Position numbers and translations under genes: made by a program. The notes beneath the pieces are model-generated. The model saw only the letters and a list, made by a program, of their open reading frames with translations. It ran no database searches and had not been told where the DNA came from. DNA of 50,373 bases from Bryobacterales bacterium (GTDB taxonomy: Bacteria > Acidobacteriota > Terriglobia > Bryobacterales > Bryobacteraceae), in contig PLFE01000172.1 of NCBI GenBank assembly GCA_003136675.1, positions 28,786-79,158 on the forward strand, written 5' to 3'. Shown here one piece after another: positions 42,424-50,373 of the stretch. How positions within the stretch are numbered: position 1 is the stretch's first letter; each line of letters starts with the position of its first letter.

Positions 42424-43320
42424 ATGAAACGAATCTTATCGATGTTAGGAAGTCCAGCGGTGGCCGCCGGCGTAATCGTAGTCGCTGCCATGGCCACTCC
42501 CGCGCAAGCCGCCGTACTTCAGGTGAGCGGGAGCGCCCCTTACCTGTGCGCCGCGGTCTATAACAACGACACCTACAACGGATCGGTTGTCTACGCACAT
42601 TCCTGCTCCGAGTCACCGAACCAGCAGTGGACCTTCATCAGCGGGCAAATTACAGGAATTGGCTCGGCCAACCTGATCCCAAGGTGCCTCGACGCGGGCA
42701 GCAGCAATCCAGCCCCTGGAACCGTGGTCGTCATGAATCAATGCAACGGTTCTCTGAGCCAGCAATGGTTAGTCGATGGCTATGTTGTTTCTGCCCCGCA
42801 ATCCCAGTGCCTGGACAGCGCCGGGCCATCGTTCGAAGGTGGTACCGAGCTGATTATCAACAATTGCAACGGAAGTGCGAGCCAGAACTGGATTGTCCGG
42901 GGTTTGGCGCTCCAGGCAAACACGGGCGCGCTCAGCATGTGCGCCAACGTGAAGGGCAACAATACCGCCAGCGGCACACCCGTGGTGGACTATTACTGCA
43001 TCCTAACCTTTAACGAATTGTGGGACTACCAGAACGGTCTCCTGTATGGCCTGGGTACGGATGGCACAACCACCAACTGTCTCACGGGGGGCTCCGTCGC
43101 GGGAAGCCTGGTCACCTTGCAGACATGCACTCCAAACAATCCGAACCAGATGTGGTGGTTTGACGGTAATGACTCCGAAGCAAATCCCCCATACCCTTGG
43201 ACCCTCGTCCGAGGGTGGTACAGCGGTCTGTGCCTGAATAGTTCCAGCGGGTCCCCCAACACCCAGTTGATCGTCAGCAACTGCACGCCCACGGCAAGCC
43301 AATCCTGGGCAGTGGAATAG
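42424..43320 (+). CDS. Secreted ricin-B-type lectin (two beta-trefoils)
   Basis: A 298-aa protein starting at ATG 42424 with an AAGGA-type ribosome-binding site and a signal peptide ending TPAQA. The mature protein has QxW motifs characteristic of the ricin B fold: QQW, QQW and QNW in the first half, then LW, QMW and QSW in the second. These six subdomains fit two beta-trefoils. Repeating phrases such as CLDAGSSNPAPGTVVVMNQC and Cys pairs accompany each. It likely binds galactose-type or other glycans outside the cell. No enzymatic domain is attached. It lies 57 bp before a paralogue. Confidence 0.92.
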   Translation: MKRILSMLGSPAVAAGVIVVAAMATPAQAAVLQVSGSAPYLCAAVYNNDTYNGSVVYAHSCSESPNQQWTFISGQITGIGSANLIPRCLDAGSSNPAPGTVVVMNQCNGSLSQQWLVDGYVVSAPQSQCLDSAGPSFEGGTELIINNCNGSASQNWIVRGLALQANTGALSMCANVKGNNTASGTPVVDYYCILTFNELWDYQNGLLYGLGTDGTTTNCLTGGSVAGSLVTLQTCTPNNPNQMWWFDGNDSEANPPYPWTLVRGWYSGLCLNSSSGSPNTQLIVSNCTPTASQSWAVE

Positions 43321-43377
43321 CCGAGCCGCGACTGTCAAAGAGCTTATTAGATTCACCAAAAGAAAGGAACAATTGAA

Positions 43378-44259
43378 ATGAAGACCATATTACGAATGCT
43401 ATGGGCTTTGCCCCTGCTTTTACTGGCCGCCGCCGCCGTCGCGCCCGTCGAGGCCTTCACTCTCCAGCCTGGTGGAAACGCCCCCTACCTGTGCGCCACT
43501 ACTACTAACGCCACCACGGGCAACGGAACTCCTGTGGTGCTCCAAGACTGCTCCGGCTATCCCAACCAACAATGGAACTGGGTGAACGGACAGATTCAAG
43601 GACCTACGGTCAATGGAACCGAGTGCCTGGATAATCTGTTTGGCAGTGATGCCAACCGGTTCCAGCCGGTGTACATGAACCCGTGCAGCGGCTCCGAAAG
43701 CCAACAGTGGAGTCTCGGGGGTTCCGGCCCCGTTATCGGTTTGGTGCTTTCCGTTTCACAATGCCTGGATAGCGTGGGCGGGCCCAACGTAGGAGGGTTC
43801 ACACAGCTTGTCGTCAACACTTGCCTTGAGTCACCCCCCAGCCAAAATTGGACTCTGGAAAGGCTGGAGCTCTCGCTGGAAGAGGTCTACCCTTACCAGT
43901 GTATTTCCCTTGAGGGAGGGGGTATTACAAACGGAACGAACGCAATCGTCACCTCCTGCAATGATTCGCCGTCGCAACGCTGGGCCCTTCAAAACAACAA
44001 ACTAATGGGACTCGGAACGTGGAATGGGAACTCAATGTGTCTTGAGCCGGCGGGGAGCTACGTAACACTGGGAAATTGTACCCCCCAATGGAACGCGGGA
44101 ATAGCATATCTACCAGTTTTGCCGGTGATCGTCGACACGACCACTTACGTGTTCTGCCTGGACGCCTCGGGGCCCCCGGCTCCTGGTGGCGGGACATACC
44201 TCGTGCTCAACGACTGCAACCTCTCCGGTTCGGCGACCCAGAATTGGGCCTTGCGCTAG
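43378..44259 (+). CDS. Secreted ricin-B-type lectin, second copy
   Basis: A 293-aa paralogue of the preceding gene, with an AAAGGAAC sequence before the ATG and a signal peptide ending APVEA. The QxW motifs appear as QQW, QQW, QNW, QRW, PQW and QNW; the fifth is altered and lies in a looser stretch (GNCTPQWNAGIAYL), so one binding lobe may be lost. Both proteins begin with a PYLCA segment and share CLDSxGG-like repeats. The pair is probably one operon. Different glycan specificities are possible. Confidence 0.92.
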   Translation: MKTILRMLWALPLLLLAAAAVAPVEAFTLQPGGNAPYLCATTTNATTGNGTPVVLQDCSGYPNQQWNWVNGQIQGPTVNGTECLDNLFGSDANRFQPVYMNPCSGSESQQWSLGGSGPVIGLVLSVSQCLDSVGGPNVGGFTQLVVNTCLESPPSQNWTLERLELSLEEVYPYQCISLEGGGITNGTNAIVTSCNDSPSQRWALQNNKLMGLGTWNGNSMCLEPAGSYVTLGNCTPQWNAGIAYLPVLPVIVDTTTYVFCLDASGPPAPGGGTYLVLNDCNLSGSATQNWALR

Positions 44260-44468
44260 CTTCTAAGGAACTCACGCCGCACGGATGTGCATCTCTTGTG
44301 GAAACAGGAACCTGATGTCCACCCCATTCTTCGCGTTTGCGTTTAAGGCAACTGGGCCCGCGCGAAGAGCTCTTTCTCCAACGTCGTGGGTTCTAGCACC
44401 GGCAAGAAACTGCTTTCAAGCAGAATGCACCTTGCCTGGCCCAGTCGCAGTAGCGCCAAGGCCTAACG

Positions 44469-45839
44469 TTATTTACCCGAAAGACGTTCCAAATCCCGTA
44501 CATCCACTCGGTAGTTCTCGCCAGCTACCTCAGCGGCATTGGCCAAGGCTTGCTGGGCGCGCGCCTCCAGTTCGCCTGCCTCTTTCTTGCGATGGATCTT
44601 GCGAAGCACGCAGGCATAGTCCATCTCCCAGCGCGCAATCGAAGGATGATCCACCCCGAGTGTCCGCTCGCGAATCTCCAGCGCCCTTTTGTGGAGTTTC
44701 GCGCTCTCATCGTAGCGCCCTTCCAGGGAATCAATCAGCGCCACTTTGTGCAAAATAGCCGCGAACTCGGGGTGATCCGGCCCCAGCGCGGCTTCATCGA
44801 TTTTAAGAGCGCGGGTGCACAGGTCTTCGGCTGCTTCGTAGTGACGCCGGTCTATCTCCAGCACAGCCAGGCCAGTCAAGACGACGGCTATCTGAGGGTA
44901 ATCGGGACCAAAAGATTTTTCATAGATGGCGAGCGCCCGTCGCAGCAGAGGCTCGGCTTCCTCCACCCGCCCCTCCTCTTCGTAAAGCGCGGCAATCTCT
45001 TGAATGGCGTTGGCGACACGCGCGTGTCCGGGACCGAGCGCTGCCTCCAATCTAGGAAGAACCTCCTCCACCAGCACGTCGGCTCTGCTGTATTGCCTTA
45101 GGTTGCGGTACAGCTTCGCCAGCCCTAAACGTGTTTCGGCAACCTCTGGATGACCGTCCCCCAAACCGCTTTGCCTGAGCGCAAGCGCGCGCCGGTACCC
45201 CGCTTCGGCCTCCTTATAGAGGCCCAAAGTCATCTGCAAAGCGGCAAAATCGCTGAGAGTTGCCGCAACCTTCAGTTGATCCACGCGTGCGCCGCTCTGC
45301 CTCATGGATAGTGAATCCCGATACGTTGCCGCCGCCTCCAAATCTTTTCCCAGACTCACCTGGACCGACGCGAGCGTGTCTAACGCGTCGGCGACGTAGG
45401 GGTGCTGCGCCCCGAGTGAGGAACGGAAGATTGCAATGGACTGAAGGCAAAGCGGCAGCGCCTGATCTGGATGACCTTTTGTTCGAGCGATGCGACCGAG
45501 ATTCAAGATAATCGCAGCGGAATCCACCACTGCGCCGTGATCCTGGTTCAGCGCAAGAGATTGGCGATATAGGGTCTCCGCCTCGTCCAGGTTGCCGAGG
45601 GCTTGCTCCACGCGCGCCAGATAGCTTTCGCTCCGGGCGCGGGGCTGCCACGCGGACTGTTGGTTGGCGATGGTGAGCGCCGAATGAAAGCTCGCCTCCG
45701 CCTCCCTGTAGTTTGCGCTCCTCTGTTCGGCCTGCCCCTGTGCGATCAGGTTCGACCATTCACCGGTAGAAGCCGCCTCAAGCAAACCAAGGGACACGAA
45801 AGCCGCAGCTACCAAGACCCGGATCGCGCCGCGCCCCAT
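44469..45839 (-). CDS. Secreted or membrane-anchored TPR protein, kinesin-light-chain type
   Basis: A 456-aa protein with a short hydrophobic N terminus (IRVLVAAAFVSLGLLEA) and about nine 42-residue TPR units of the kinesin-light-chain/TPR_10 style. Examples are GYRRALALRQSGLGDGHPEVAETR, AEPLLRRALAIYEKSFGPDYPQIAV and ALKIDEAALGPDHPEFA split by loops. Such arrays are scaffolds for protein partners. A perfect 7-bp inverted repeat lies 35-57 bp before the start. No catalytic domain is present, and the neighbours do not reveal the partner. Confidence 0.85.
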   Translation of the reverse strand: MGRGAIRVLVAAAFVSLGLLEAASTGEWSNLIAQGQAEQRSANYREAEASFHSALTIANQQSAWQPRARSESYLARVEQALGNLDEAETLYRQSLALNQDHGAVVDSAAIILNLGRIARTKGHPDQALPLCLQSIAIFRSSLGAQHPYVADALDTLASVQVSLGKDLEAAATYRDSLSMRQSGARVDQLKVAATLSDFAALQMTLGLYKEAEAGYRRALALRQSGLGDGHPEVAETRLGLAKLYRNLRQYSRADVLVEEVLPRLEAALGPGHARVANAIQEIAALYEEEGRVEEAEPLLRRALAIYEKSFGPDYPQIAVVLTGLAVLEIDRRHYEAAEDLCTRALKIDEAALGPDHPEFAAILHKVALIDSLEGRYDESAKLHKRALEIRERTLGVDHPSIARWEMDYACVLRKIHRKKEAGELEARAQQALANAAEVAGENYRVDVRDLERLSGK

Positions 45840-45874
45840 TTGACACCGCCATTCTCTATCTATCTAGTAGATAT

Positions 45875-45896
45875 AAGTACTTTAATTTCAGTACTT
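45875..45896 (-). promoter_or_regulatory. Palindromic AAGTACT operator candidate
   Basis: AAGTACT (45875-45881) and AGTACTT (45890-45896) form a perfect 7-bp inverted repeat with an 8-bp AT-rich spacer, just upstream of the TPR gene start. It is not followed by a T-run in a way that suggests a terminator, and its position suits a repressor site. Confidence 0.4.
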
Positions 45897-45961
45897 TGTG
45901 CGGGTAGTGTATCAGCAAGAACGCTTGGAGAAAAGGGGGTGTGCGCGATTCTGTGTGAGGT

Positions 45962-46471
45962 TTAGTCGGTAACGGCCGTGCCGAATGGAACAAGAGTCTT
46001 AATGCGCTCCGCGCCGTCGACTCTCGAGATCTTCCATCCCGAACTGGATCTGGAAAGATAGACGAACTGCACTTCATTGCGATCGCGGTACACATACTCG
46101 ACGCGCACCTTAGCCAACCCAGCCGTTACCGTTTGCGGAGGCGAAAGGGCGACGCCCTGAACGGAAGCATTCGAGGTTTTCAAGTAATCGGCAAAGTTCG
46201 CCGTGCCCGATTCCTTTAGGGTCTCCGCGAGTTGATCTTTCATCTGGTCGGTGTAGCAGTCGAGGTAAGCCTGAGGATCGGCCAAACGGGCGGCATCCAG
46301 CATTGCATAGATCGCATCTTCCGGAGCTTTCTCGCGCGGCTTCAAACTGGCGGCCAAGGAACCAAGCGAAACATCGGACGCCCGCCAGCCTTTACTTTTC
46401 GCAACACCAATGAGCAACGCCGCGGCGATTACCCCAGCCGTAATCACCCCGGGCAATTTGGATTGATTCAT
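45962..46471 (-). CDS. Membrane-anchored small protein of the SPFH operon
   Basis: A 169-aa protein with one N-terminal hydrophobic segment (VITAGVIAAALLIGVAKSKG). The rest resembles an NTF2-like/DUF4878 alpha-beta fold: a helical region (EDAIYAMLDAARLADPQAYL) then strands (AGLAKVRVEYVYRD; VQFVYLSRSSSGWKISRVDG). It would be exposed on the outer face of the inner membrane. The ATG overlaps the stop of the second hflK gene (ATGA), so it is translated with the SPFH proteins. Its role is not recognised; it could be an accessory to the HflKC complex. Confidence 0.75.
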   Translation of the reverse strand: MNQSKLPGVITAGVIAAALLIGVAKSKGWRASDVSLGSLAASLKPREKAPEDAIYAMLDAARLADPQAYLDCYTDQMKDQLAETLKESGTANFADYLKTSNASVQGVALSPPQTVTAGLAKVRVEYVYRDRNEVQFVYLSRSSSGWKISRVDGAERIKTLVPFGTAVTD

Positions 46472-47433
46472 TTCTTCACATCCGGATTCTCGGCGCGCCT
46501 GACAATTGTCAGATCCAGATTGCCATCGGGGTCTACGATCATCTTCTTGATGCGCGGCAGTATTTGCTCCATCGCTTCCAAATAGGCACGCTCCCCGGTA
46601 ACCTGCGGAGCCTTCTCATACTCCGCCTCTATACCGAGGAAGCGCGAAGCCTCACCGGTTGCCCGGTCAATGCGCGACTCCTTGTAGCCCCGCGCCGATT
46701 CCATGAGCTGCGCCGCTTCACCGCGCGCCCGCGGCAACAGGTCGTTGGCATAACCCTGCGCTTCATTGAGCGTACGCAGCGAATCCGCGCGCGCGCTCGC
46801 GACATCCCGGAACGCATCAGCGGCTTCCGCCGGCGGCGTTACGACGTCGATATTCACGCTGGCGAGCACCAGCCCTGTGTGATAACCGTCCAGACTCTTC
46901 TGCGCAGCCGCTTGAACAGCATTCTGAATGGCCACCTTCTCGGTGGTTAGGATATCGTCCACATTCGTATGGGAAAAGCGCCGCGCGAGTTCGGACTCGA
47001 CAATTCCGCGAATGGCCGCCTCCACGTCCTGGGTATGAAACAGAAACAGCGCCGGGTCGCCGACGGAGTATTGCACCACCACGGTGGCGTTGATAATGTT
47101 CTGGTCGCCGGTGACGAATTGCGAAGCCCCGGGTTGCGTACGCCCCAGCACGCTGTCTGGCAGGTCGCCACCAATCACCAATCTGCGCGTCTGCCGCACT
47201 TTTAGCTTGTAGACGCTGTCGACCGGCCACGGCAAAGCATAGTGCAGGCCGGGATCGACGCGCGGCTCAACCACAGACCCGAACCGTGTGACCACCGCCT
47301 GCTGATCGGGCTGCACCAGAAACACGCCGGAAAGCAGCCAGAGCGCGAGTAAGATGAACGGCCACCGGGGCGTCCGGCGCTGCTCTTGCGCAGTTTCTGC
47401 GGTGTCCGGCCGCGCGAAAAGCGTACTGCTCAT
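46468..47433 (-). CDS. hflK: HflK-like SPFH/prohibitin-family protein
   Basis: A 321-aa protein with a basic N-terminal tail, one membrane helix (FILLALWLLSGVFLV) and an SPFH domain. Signatures are VVTRFGSVVEPRVDPGLHYA, TGDQNIINATVVVQYSVGD, ARRFSHTNVDDILTTEK, and a coiled-coil C-terminal part (ASARADSLRTLNEAQGYAND; RGEAAQLMESARGYK). HflK with HflC forms the membrane cage around FtsH. It is second after hflC in the operon and overlaps both neighbours by ATGA. A separate HflK domain is fused to the ATPase upstream, so this operon carries two HflK units. Confidence 0.88.
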   Translation of the reverse strand: MSSTLFARPDTAETAQEQRRTPRWPFILLALWLLSGVFLVQPDQQAVVTRFGSVVEPRVDPGLHYALPWPVDSVYKLKVRQTRRLVIGGDLPDSVLGRTQPGASQFVTGDQNIINATVVVQYSVGDPALFLFHTQDVEAAIRGIVESELARRFSHTNVDDILTTEKVAIQNAVQAAAQKSLDGYHTGLVLASVNIDVVTPPAEAADAFRDVASARADSLRTLNEAQGYANDLLPRARGEAAQLMESARGYKESRIDRATGEASRFLGIEAEYEKAPQVTGERAYLEAMEQILPRIKKMIVDPDGNLDLTIVRRAENPDVKK

Positions 47434-48317
47434 TTCAGGCCGGCTTCTCCCTTAGTTAATACCCTGAGTAACTCAGAATCGGAACTCATGATCACTGTGG
47501 TCTTGTCATCGAGAACCTTCTTATAAGACTCCAGTGTTCGCACCAACTTATAGAAGCGCGGATTCTTCGAGTAAGCCGCCCCATAGATCTTAGTTGCTTG
47601 TGCATCGCCCTCGCCGCGCAGCTTTTCCGCATCCCGGTAGGCGGCGGAAAGTATCTCTTCTTTCTGGCGATCCGCGTCGGCCCGGATACTCAACGCTTGC
47701 TCTTCGCCCTCGGCGCGATACTGCCGTGCGATGCGCTCGCGCTCGGCCCGCATTCGGGCGTAAACGCTTTGCTTATTCTGCTCGGGTAAGTTGAGCCGTT
47801 TGATACGCACATCAATAACACTCAGCCCATACTGCTCCAGCGCCGCGCGATCGGTGGCCGCGGTCAGTTGATCGAGCATGGATGCAGCCTGGATCTTCTC
47901 CGGAGTGGTGGATACCAAGGTATCGAGGTCCCGACCTCCGATAGCCGCCGAGAGCCCGGACCAGATGATGTCGTGCAGCCGCATCTCCGCCGCAGTGGCA
48001 TCGCCCACGGTTTGCACAAAGCGATTGGGATCTTCGATACGCCACGCGACATAGTTCTCAATCACAATGTTCTTTTTATCGCGGGTGAGAAATTCCGACG
48101 GGCGTGGATTGTAGATCCGCAAACGCCGGTCAAAACGAAGCAGGCTTTGGAAAGGCCATTTCACGTGCAGCCCCGCGTCGGTAACCGTATACAATGGGCG
48201 TCCGAACTGCGTCACCAATCCGAATTCGGTCTCCCGGATCGAAAAGAATGTAGCCCAGAGAATGATGAGCGCCGCGGCGCCGCCTCCGATCCACTTATAG
48301 AGCGTCCGCTTAGTCAT
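47430..48317 (-). CDS. hflC: HflC-like SPFH protein
   Basis: A 295-aa SPFH protein with one N-terminal helix (GGGAAALIILWATFFSI). It has ETEFGLVTQFGRPLYTVTDA and LHVKWPFQSLLRFDRRLRIY, and the downstream RIKRLNLPEQNKQSVYARMR with RAERERIARQYRAEG, typical of HflC. The C-terminal part includes YSKNPRFYKLVRTLESYKK. ATG 48317 is chosen because the open frame further upstream overlaps the preceding gene. Only one base separates it from the TAA of the ATPase-HflK fusion. Confidence 0.93.
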   Translation of the reverse strand: MTKRTLYKWIGGGAAALIILWATFFSIRETEFGLVTQFGRPLYTVTDAGLHVKWPFQSLLRFDRRLRIYNPRPSEFLTRDKKNIVIENYVAWRIEDPNRFVQTVGDATAAEMRLHDIIWSGLSAAIGGRDLDTLVSTTPEKIQAASMLDQLTAATDRAALEQYGLSVIDVRIKRLNLPEQNKQSVYARMRAERERIARQYRAEGEEQALSIRADADRQKEEILSAAYRDAEKLRGEGDAQATKIYGAAYSKNPRFYKLVRTLESYKKVLDDKTTVIMSSDSELLRVLTKGEAGLK

Positions 48318-48318
48318 A

Positions 48319-50373
48319 TTATTGATCCTGTAAATTGCGTAAGCCCGCGGGTAAGTCGACGCCGTCCTCGAGCAGCAGCAGATGCCTGCGGCCCTCATGC
48401 TTGTCGACAATCAGTTTCTTTTTCCCGGGCAGCACGGCTTCAATCGTTTCCAGATACAGACGGTGCTCCGTCGCTGCCTGCTCGGAACGGAACGCGACTT
48501 CCGTCAATCCGAACCTGGACGCATCGCCTTCCGCGCGCTGGGTGCGTCCAATAGCATACGCGGCCGCGTTGCGAAGCATAGCCTGGGCGTTTCCGCGAGC
48601 CAGTGCGAGTTGTTCATTCCGGTAACCTTCCGCTTCGTTGATCACCCGATTCTTTTCTTCAAACGCGCCCGAGACATCGCGGTAGGCATCCACCACTTCG
48701 AGAGACGGATGCACATCCTCCAGGCGGACTTGCAGTACATTTACTCCCGCGGCGTAATGGTCGAGGAGCGCCTGAATCTCTTTTCGAGCACGGATCTCGA
48801 TGGCCTGGCGTTCCGCTGTCAGCAGCGCATCAATGGGCTCTTGGGTGACGATGGATTCGATCACCGATTCAGCCGCTACGCGCACAGTGGCATCGCCGTC
48901 CTGCTGGTGAAAGACGAAGTCATCGGGATGTTCCGGACTATAGTGCACCGTGCAGTTCAGTTCGATCATATTCTGATCGCCCGATAACATCAGCGATTCT
49001 TCCGGTACCTTTTGGAAGCGGCCCGACCGGTGCTGCACGTTCCATTCATAGGCGGCGGGCTCGGCTTCGCTGGATTTCGCATTTGACCGGAATCCGATCT
49101 CCGCAACGCGCACGCCATGGGCGCGCACGCGGGTCAAGCGTTCCACCGGCCAGGGAAATTTATAGTGCAAGCCGGGCTCGCGATTCGTAAGCTTGCGGCC
49201 AAACCGTTCGATGATGCCGGTCTCATCGGGCTGCAAGGTATAGAAGCCGCTGAGCACAAACAACACTCCGCAAGCTATCGCCGCGGGCCTCAGCCACTCG
49301 CGGTAGTGATCCGCCAGCCAGCCCGTAATCGCGTCGAATTCCAGGTGCTGGGCGAAGTCCCCCACTCCCGCCAGCGGAGCCTTTAGCTTGTCGAGCCACG
49401 GCTGGAACCACTCCGCCCTGCCTTTGCGCGGCACGTACAGCAGCCGCAGGGAGTTCATCATCACCAGGAAGGAAGACACCTGATGTGTCACGGCCGCGCC
49501 CACGGGACCGAGTTTGCCGGTGGCCGCGAGCAGCACCGCCGTCGCATTGAAGATAAGGGCGAAGACGATAATGTTCTGCCATGCCGTCGTAACCGCCTGC
49601 CGGCTCACGCGGAAGAATTCCGGAAGCTGCGCCAGCGAATGCGGAAGATAGATCGCGTCGGCAGCCTCCGCCGTAATGGCGCTGGCGCCCGCTACAGCAA
49701 TACCAACCGACGCGCTCGCCAGCGCCGGTGCGTCGTTCACGCCGTCGCCGATCATGGCGGTGCGCCGTCCACTCTGAGTGAGCGCGCGAATACGCTCCAG
49801 CTTCTGTTGCGGTAACAGACCAGCCTCGAAATCGGAGATACCTGCCTCGCGCGCGATTACTTCCGCTGCACGGCTGTTGTCTCCGGACAGCACTAACTGG
49901 TTCGAAAGGCCCGCATCGCGCAAAGCCTGCACGGCTTCACGAACCCCTTCCCGCAGACGATCCCGCAACAGAATCGCGCCAGCCAGCCGGCCTTCCTCCG
50001 ACACAAGAACCGCGGTGGCGCCGAAGCGCTCGGCCTCTTCCTGCACTGAACTAATGCCACCCACGCCGGCTTCCGAAAGCAGCAGGGCGTTCCCGGCTAA
50101 CACGGCTTTGCCATTGACGGAAGCGGAGACTCCGCGGCCCGGAAGAATCTGTGAATCGAACACCTCGGGAACAGACGCGTGACGCTTGCCTGCCTCTTCG
50201 CGAATCACCAGCGCCAGCGGGTGCGTCGAAGCATGTTCCGCGGCGGCGGCTAAGCCAAGCAGATCGCTTTCACTGCGCCCGAACGCGATGATGCGAACCA
50301 CTTCGAACGCCGCATCGGTAATGGTGCCCGTCTTATCGAAGATGATGGTATCCACCTTCGCGGCCCGCTGCAG
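48319..50373 (-). CDS. P1B-type metal-transporting ATPase fused to an HflK-like SPFH domain (N terminus outside window)
   Basis: The 684 visible residues begin inside the ATPase. The phosphorylation motif DKTGTIT is near the start; then STHPLALVI (N-domain HP motif), LSGDN, MIGDGVNDAP and two C-terminal helices (IIVFALIFNATAVLLAATG; HQVSSFLVMMNSLRLLYV) complete a P1B-type pump. After a linker of about 45 residues a further helix (RPAAIACGVLFVLSGFYTL) leads into an HflK-type SPFH domain: IIERFGRKLTNREPGLHYKF, MLSGDQNMIELNCTVHYS, and an EGYRNEQLALARGNAQA coiled coil. The reading frame is uninterrupted through the join. It is directly followed by hflC. The metal carried is unknown because the transmembrane CPC-type motif lies outside the window. 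Confidence 0.92.
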   Translation of the reverse strand: MQRAAKVDTIIFDKTGTITDAAFEVVRIIAFGRSESDLLGLAAAAEHASTHPLALVIREEAGKRHASVPEVFDSQILPGRGVSASVNGKAVLAGNALLLSEAGVGGISSVQEEAERFGATAVLVSEEGRLAGAILLRDRLREGVREAVQALRDAGLSNQLVLSGDNSRAAEVIAREAGISDFEAGLLPQQKLERIRALTQSGRRTAMIGDGVNDAPALASASVGIAVAGASAITAEAADAIYLPHSLAQLPEFFRVSRQAVTTAWQNIIVFALIFNATAVLLAATGKLGPVGAAVTHQVSSFLVMMNSLRLLYVPRKGRAEWFQPWLDKLKAPLAGVGDFAQHLEFDAITGWLADHYREWLRPAAIACGVLFVLSGFYTLQPDETGIIERFGRKLTNREPGLHYKFPWPVERLTRVRAHGVRVAEIGFRSNAKSSEAEPAAYEWNVQHRSGRFQKVPEESLMLSGDQNMIELNCTVHYSPEHPDDFVFHQQDGDATVRVAAESVIESIVTQEPIDALLTAERQAIEIRARKEIQALLDHYAAGVNVLQVRLEDVHPSLEVVDAYRDVSGAFEEKNRVINEAEGYRNEQLALARGNAQAMLRNAAAYAIGRTQRAEGDASRFGLTEVAFRSEQAATEHRLYLETIEAVLPGKKKLIVDKHEGRRHLLLLEDGVDLPAGLRNLQDQ

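Overview
The window reads like chromosome from an Acidobacteriota bacterium, most likely of the Solibacter/Bryobacter kind. This is inferred from the style of the genes: giant secreted proteins of Ig-like and FG-GAP repeats ending in BACON and SLH-like domains, a winged-helix/TPR regulator, an M13 peptidase, and a bc-caa3 respiratory operon. GC is high throughout and genes are tightly packed, often with ATGA-type start/stop overlaps.

Layout. (1) Positions 1-5.5 kb: eutB, and the first 36 codons of eutC at the left edge, encode the two subunits of ethanolamine ammonia-lyase. They are separated by a four-gene cassette: a CapD-like NDP-sugar dehydratase/epimerase, a NeuC-like UDP-GlcNAc 2-epimerase, a DegT/AHBA-type aminotransferase and a convergent SAM methyltransferase. 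(2) 5.5-20.2 kb: two paralogous giant secreted proteins (2723 and 2108 aa). Together they hold five FG-GAP blocks, each with exactly seven repeats, so probably five seven-bladed propellers, set among about 25 Ig-like domains. (3) 20.2-22.5 kb: a gluconate-2-dehydrogenase-type pair, a small subunit 3 and a GMC flavoprotein with a four-cysteine cluster. (4) 22.6-27.5 kb: three tandem secreted paralogues of a family I do not recognise. (5) 27.5-29.6 kb: an M13 metallopeptidase whose 3' end overlaps ctaG on the other strand. (6) 29.5-37.2 kb, minus strand: an eight-gene respiratory operon encoding COX II with a fused cytochrome c, COX I, COX III, a membrane protein, a dihaem lipoprotein, a Rieske protein, cytochrome b with a fused cytochrome c, and CtaG. 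(7) 37.4-38.9 kb: a tRNA-Pro(UGG) with a 47-bp exact copy of its 3' half 1374 bp away. The interval holds a DUF433/DUF5615 toxin-antitoxin-like pair plus IS3 and RHS debris, and looks like a decayed integrated element. (8) 39.5-45.8 kb: a small Cys-pair/HTH protein, a ToxR/CadC-like winged-helix TPR regulator divergent from two secreted ricin-B-type lectins, and a secreted TPR protein. (9) 46-50.4 kb: an SPFH operon whose first gene fuses a P1B-type metal ATPase to an HflK-like domain, followed by hflC, a second hflK and a small membrane-anchored protein.

The points most worth a second look are the P-type ATPase-HflK fusion operon, the miniature tRNA-Pro island, four helically phased TTGAG repeats between the regulator and the lectin genes, the split eutB/eutC locus, and the constant seven-repeat modules of the giant proteins. 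Family assignments come from reading motifs by eye; no database search was run.
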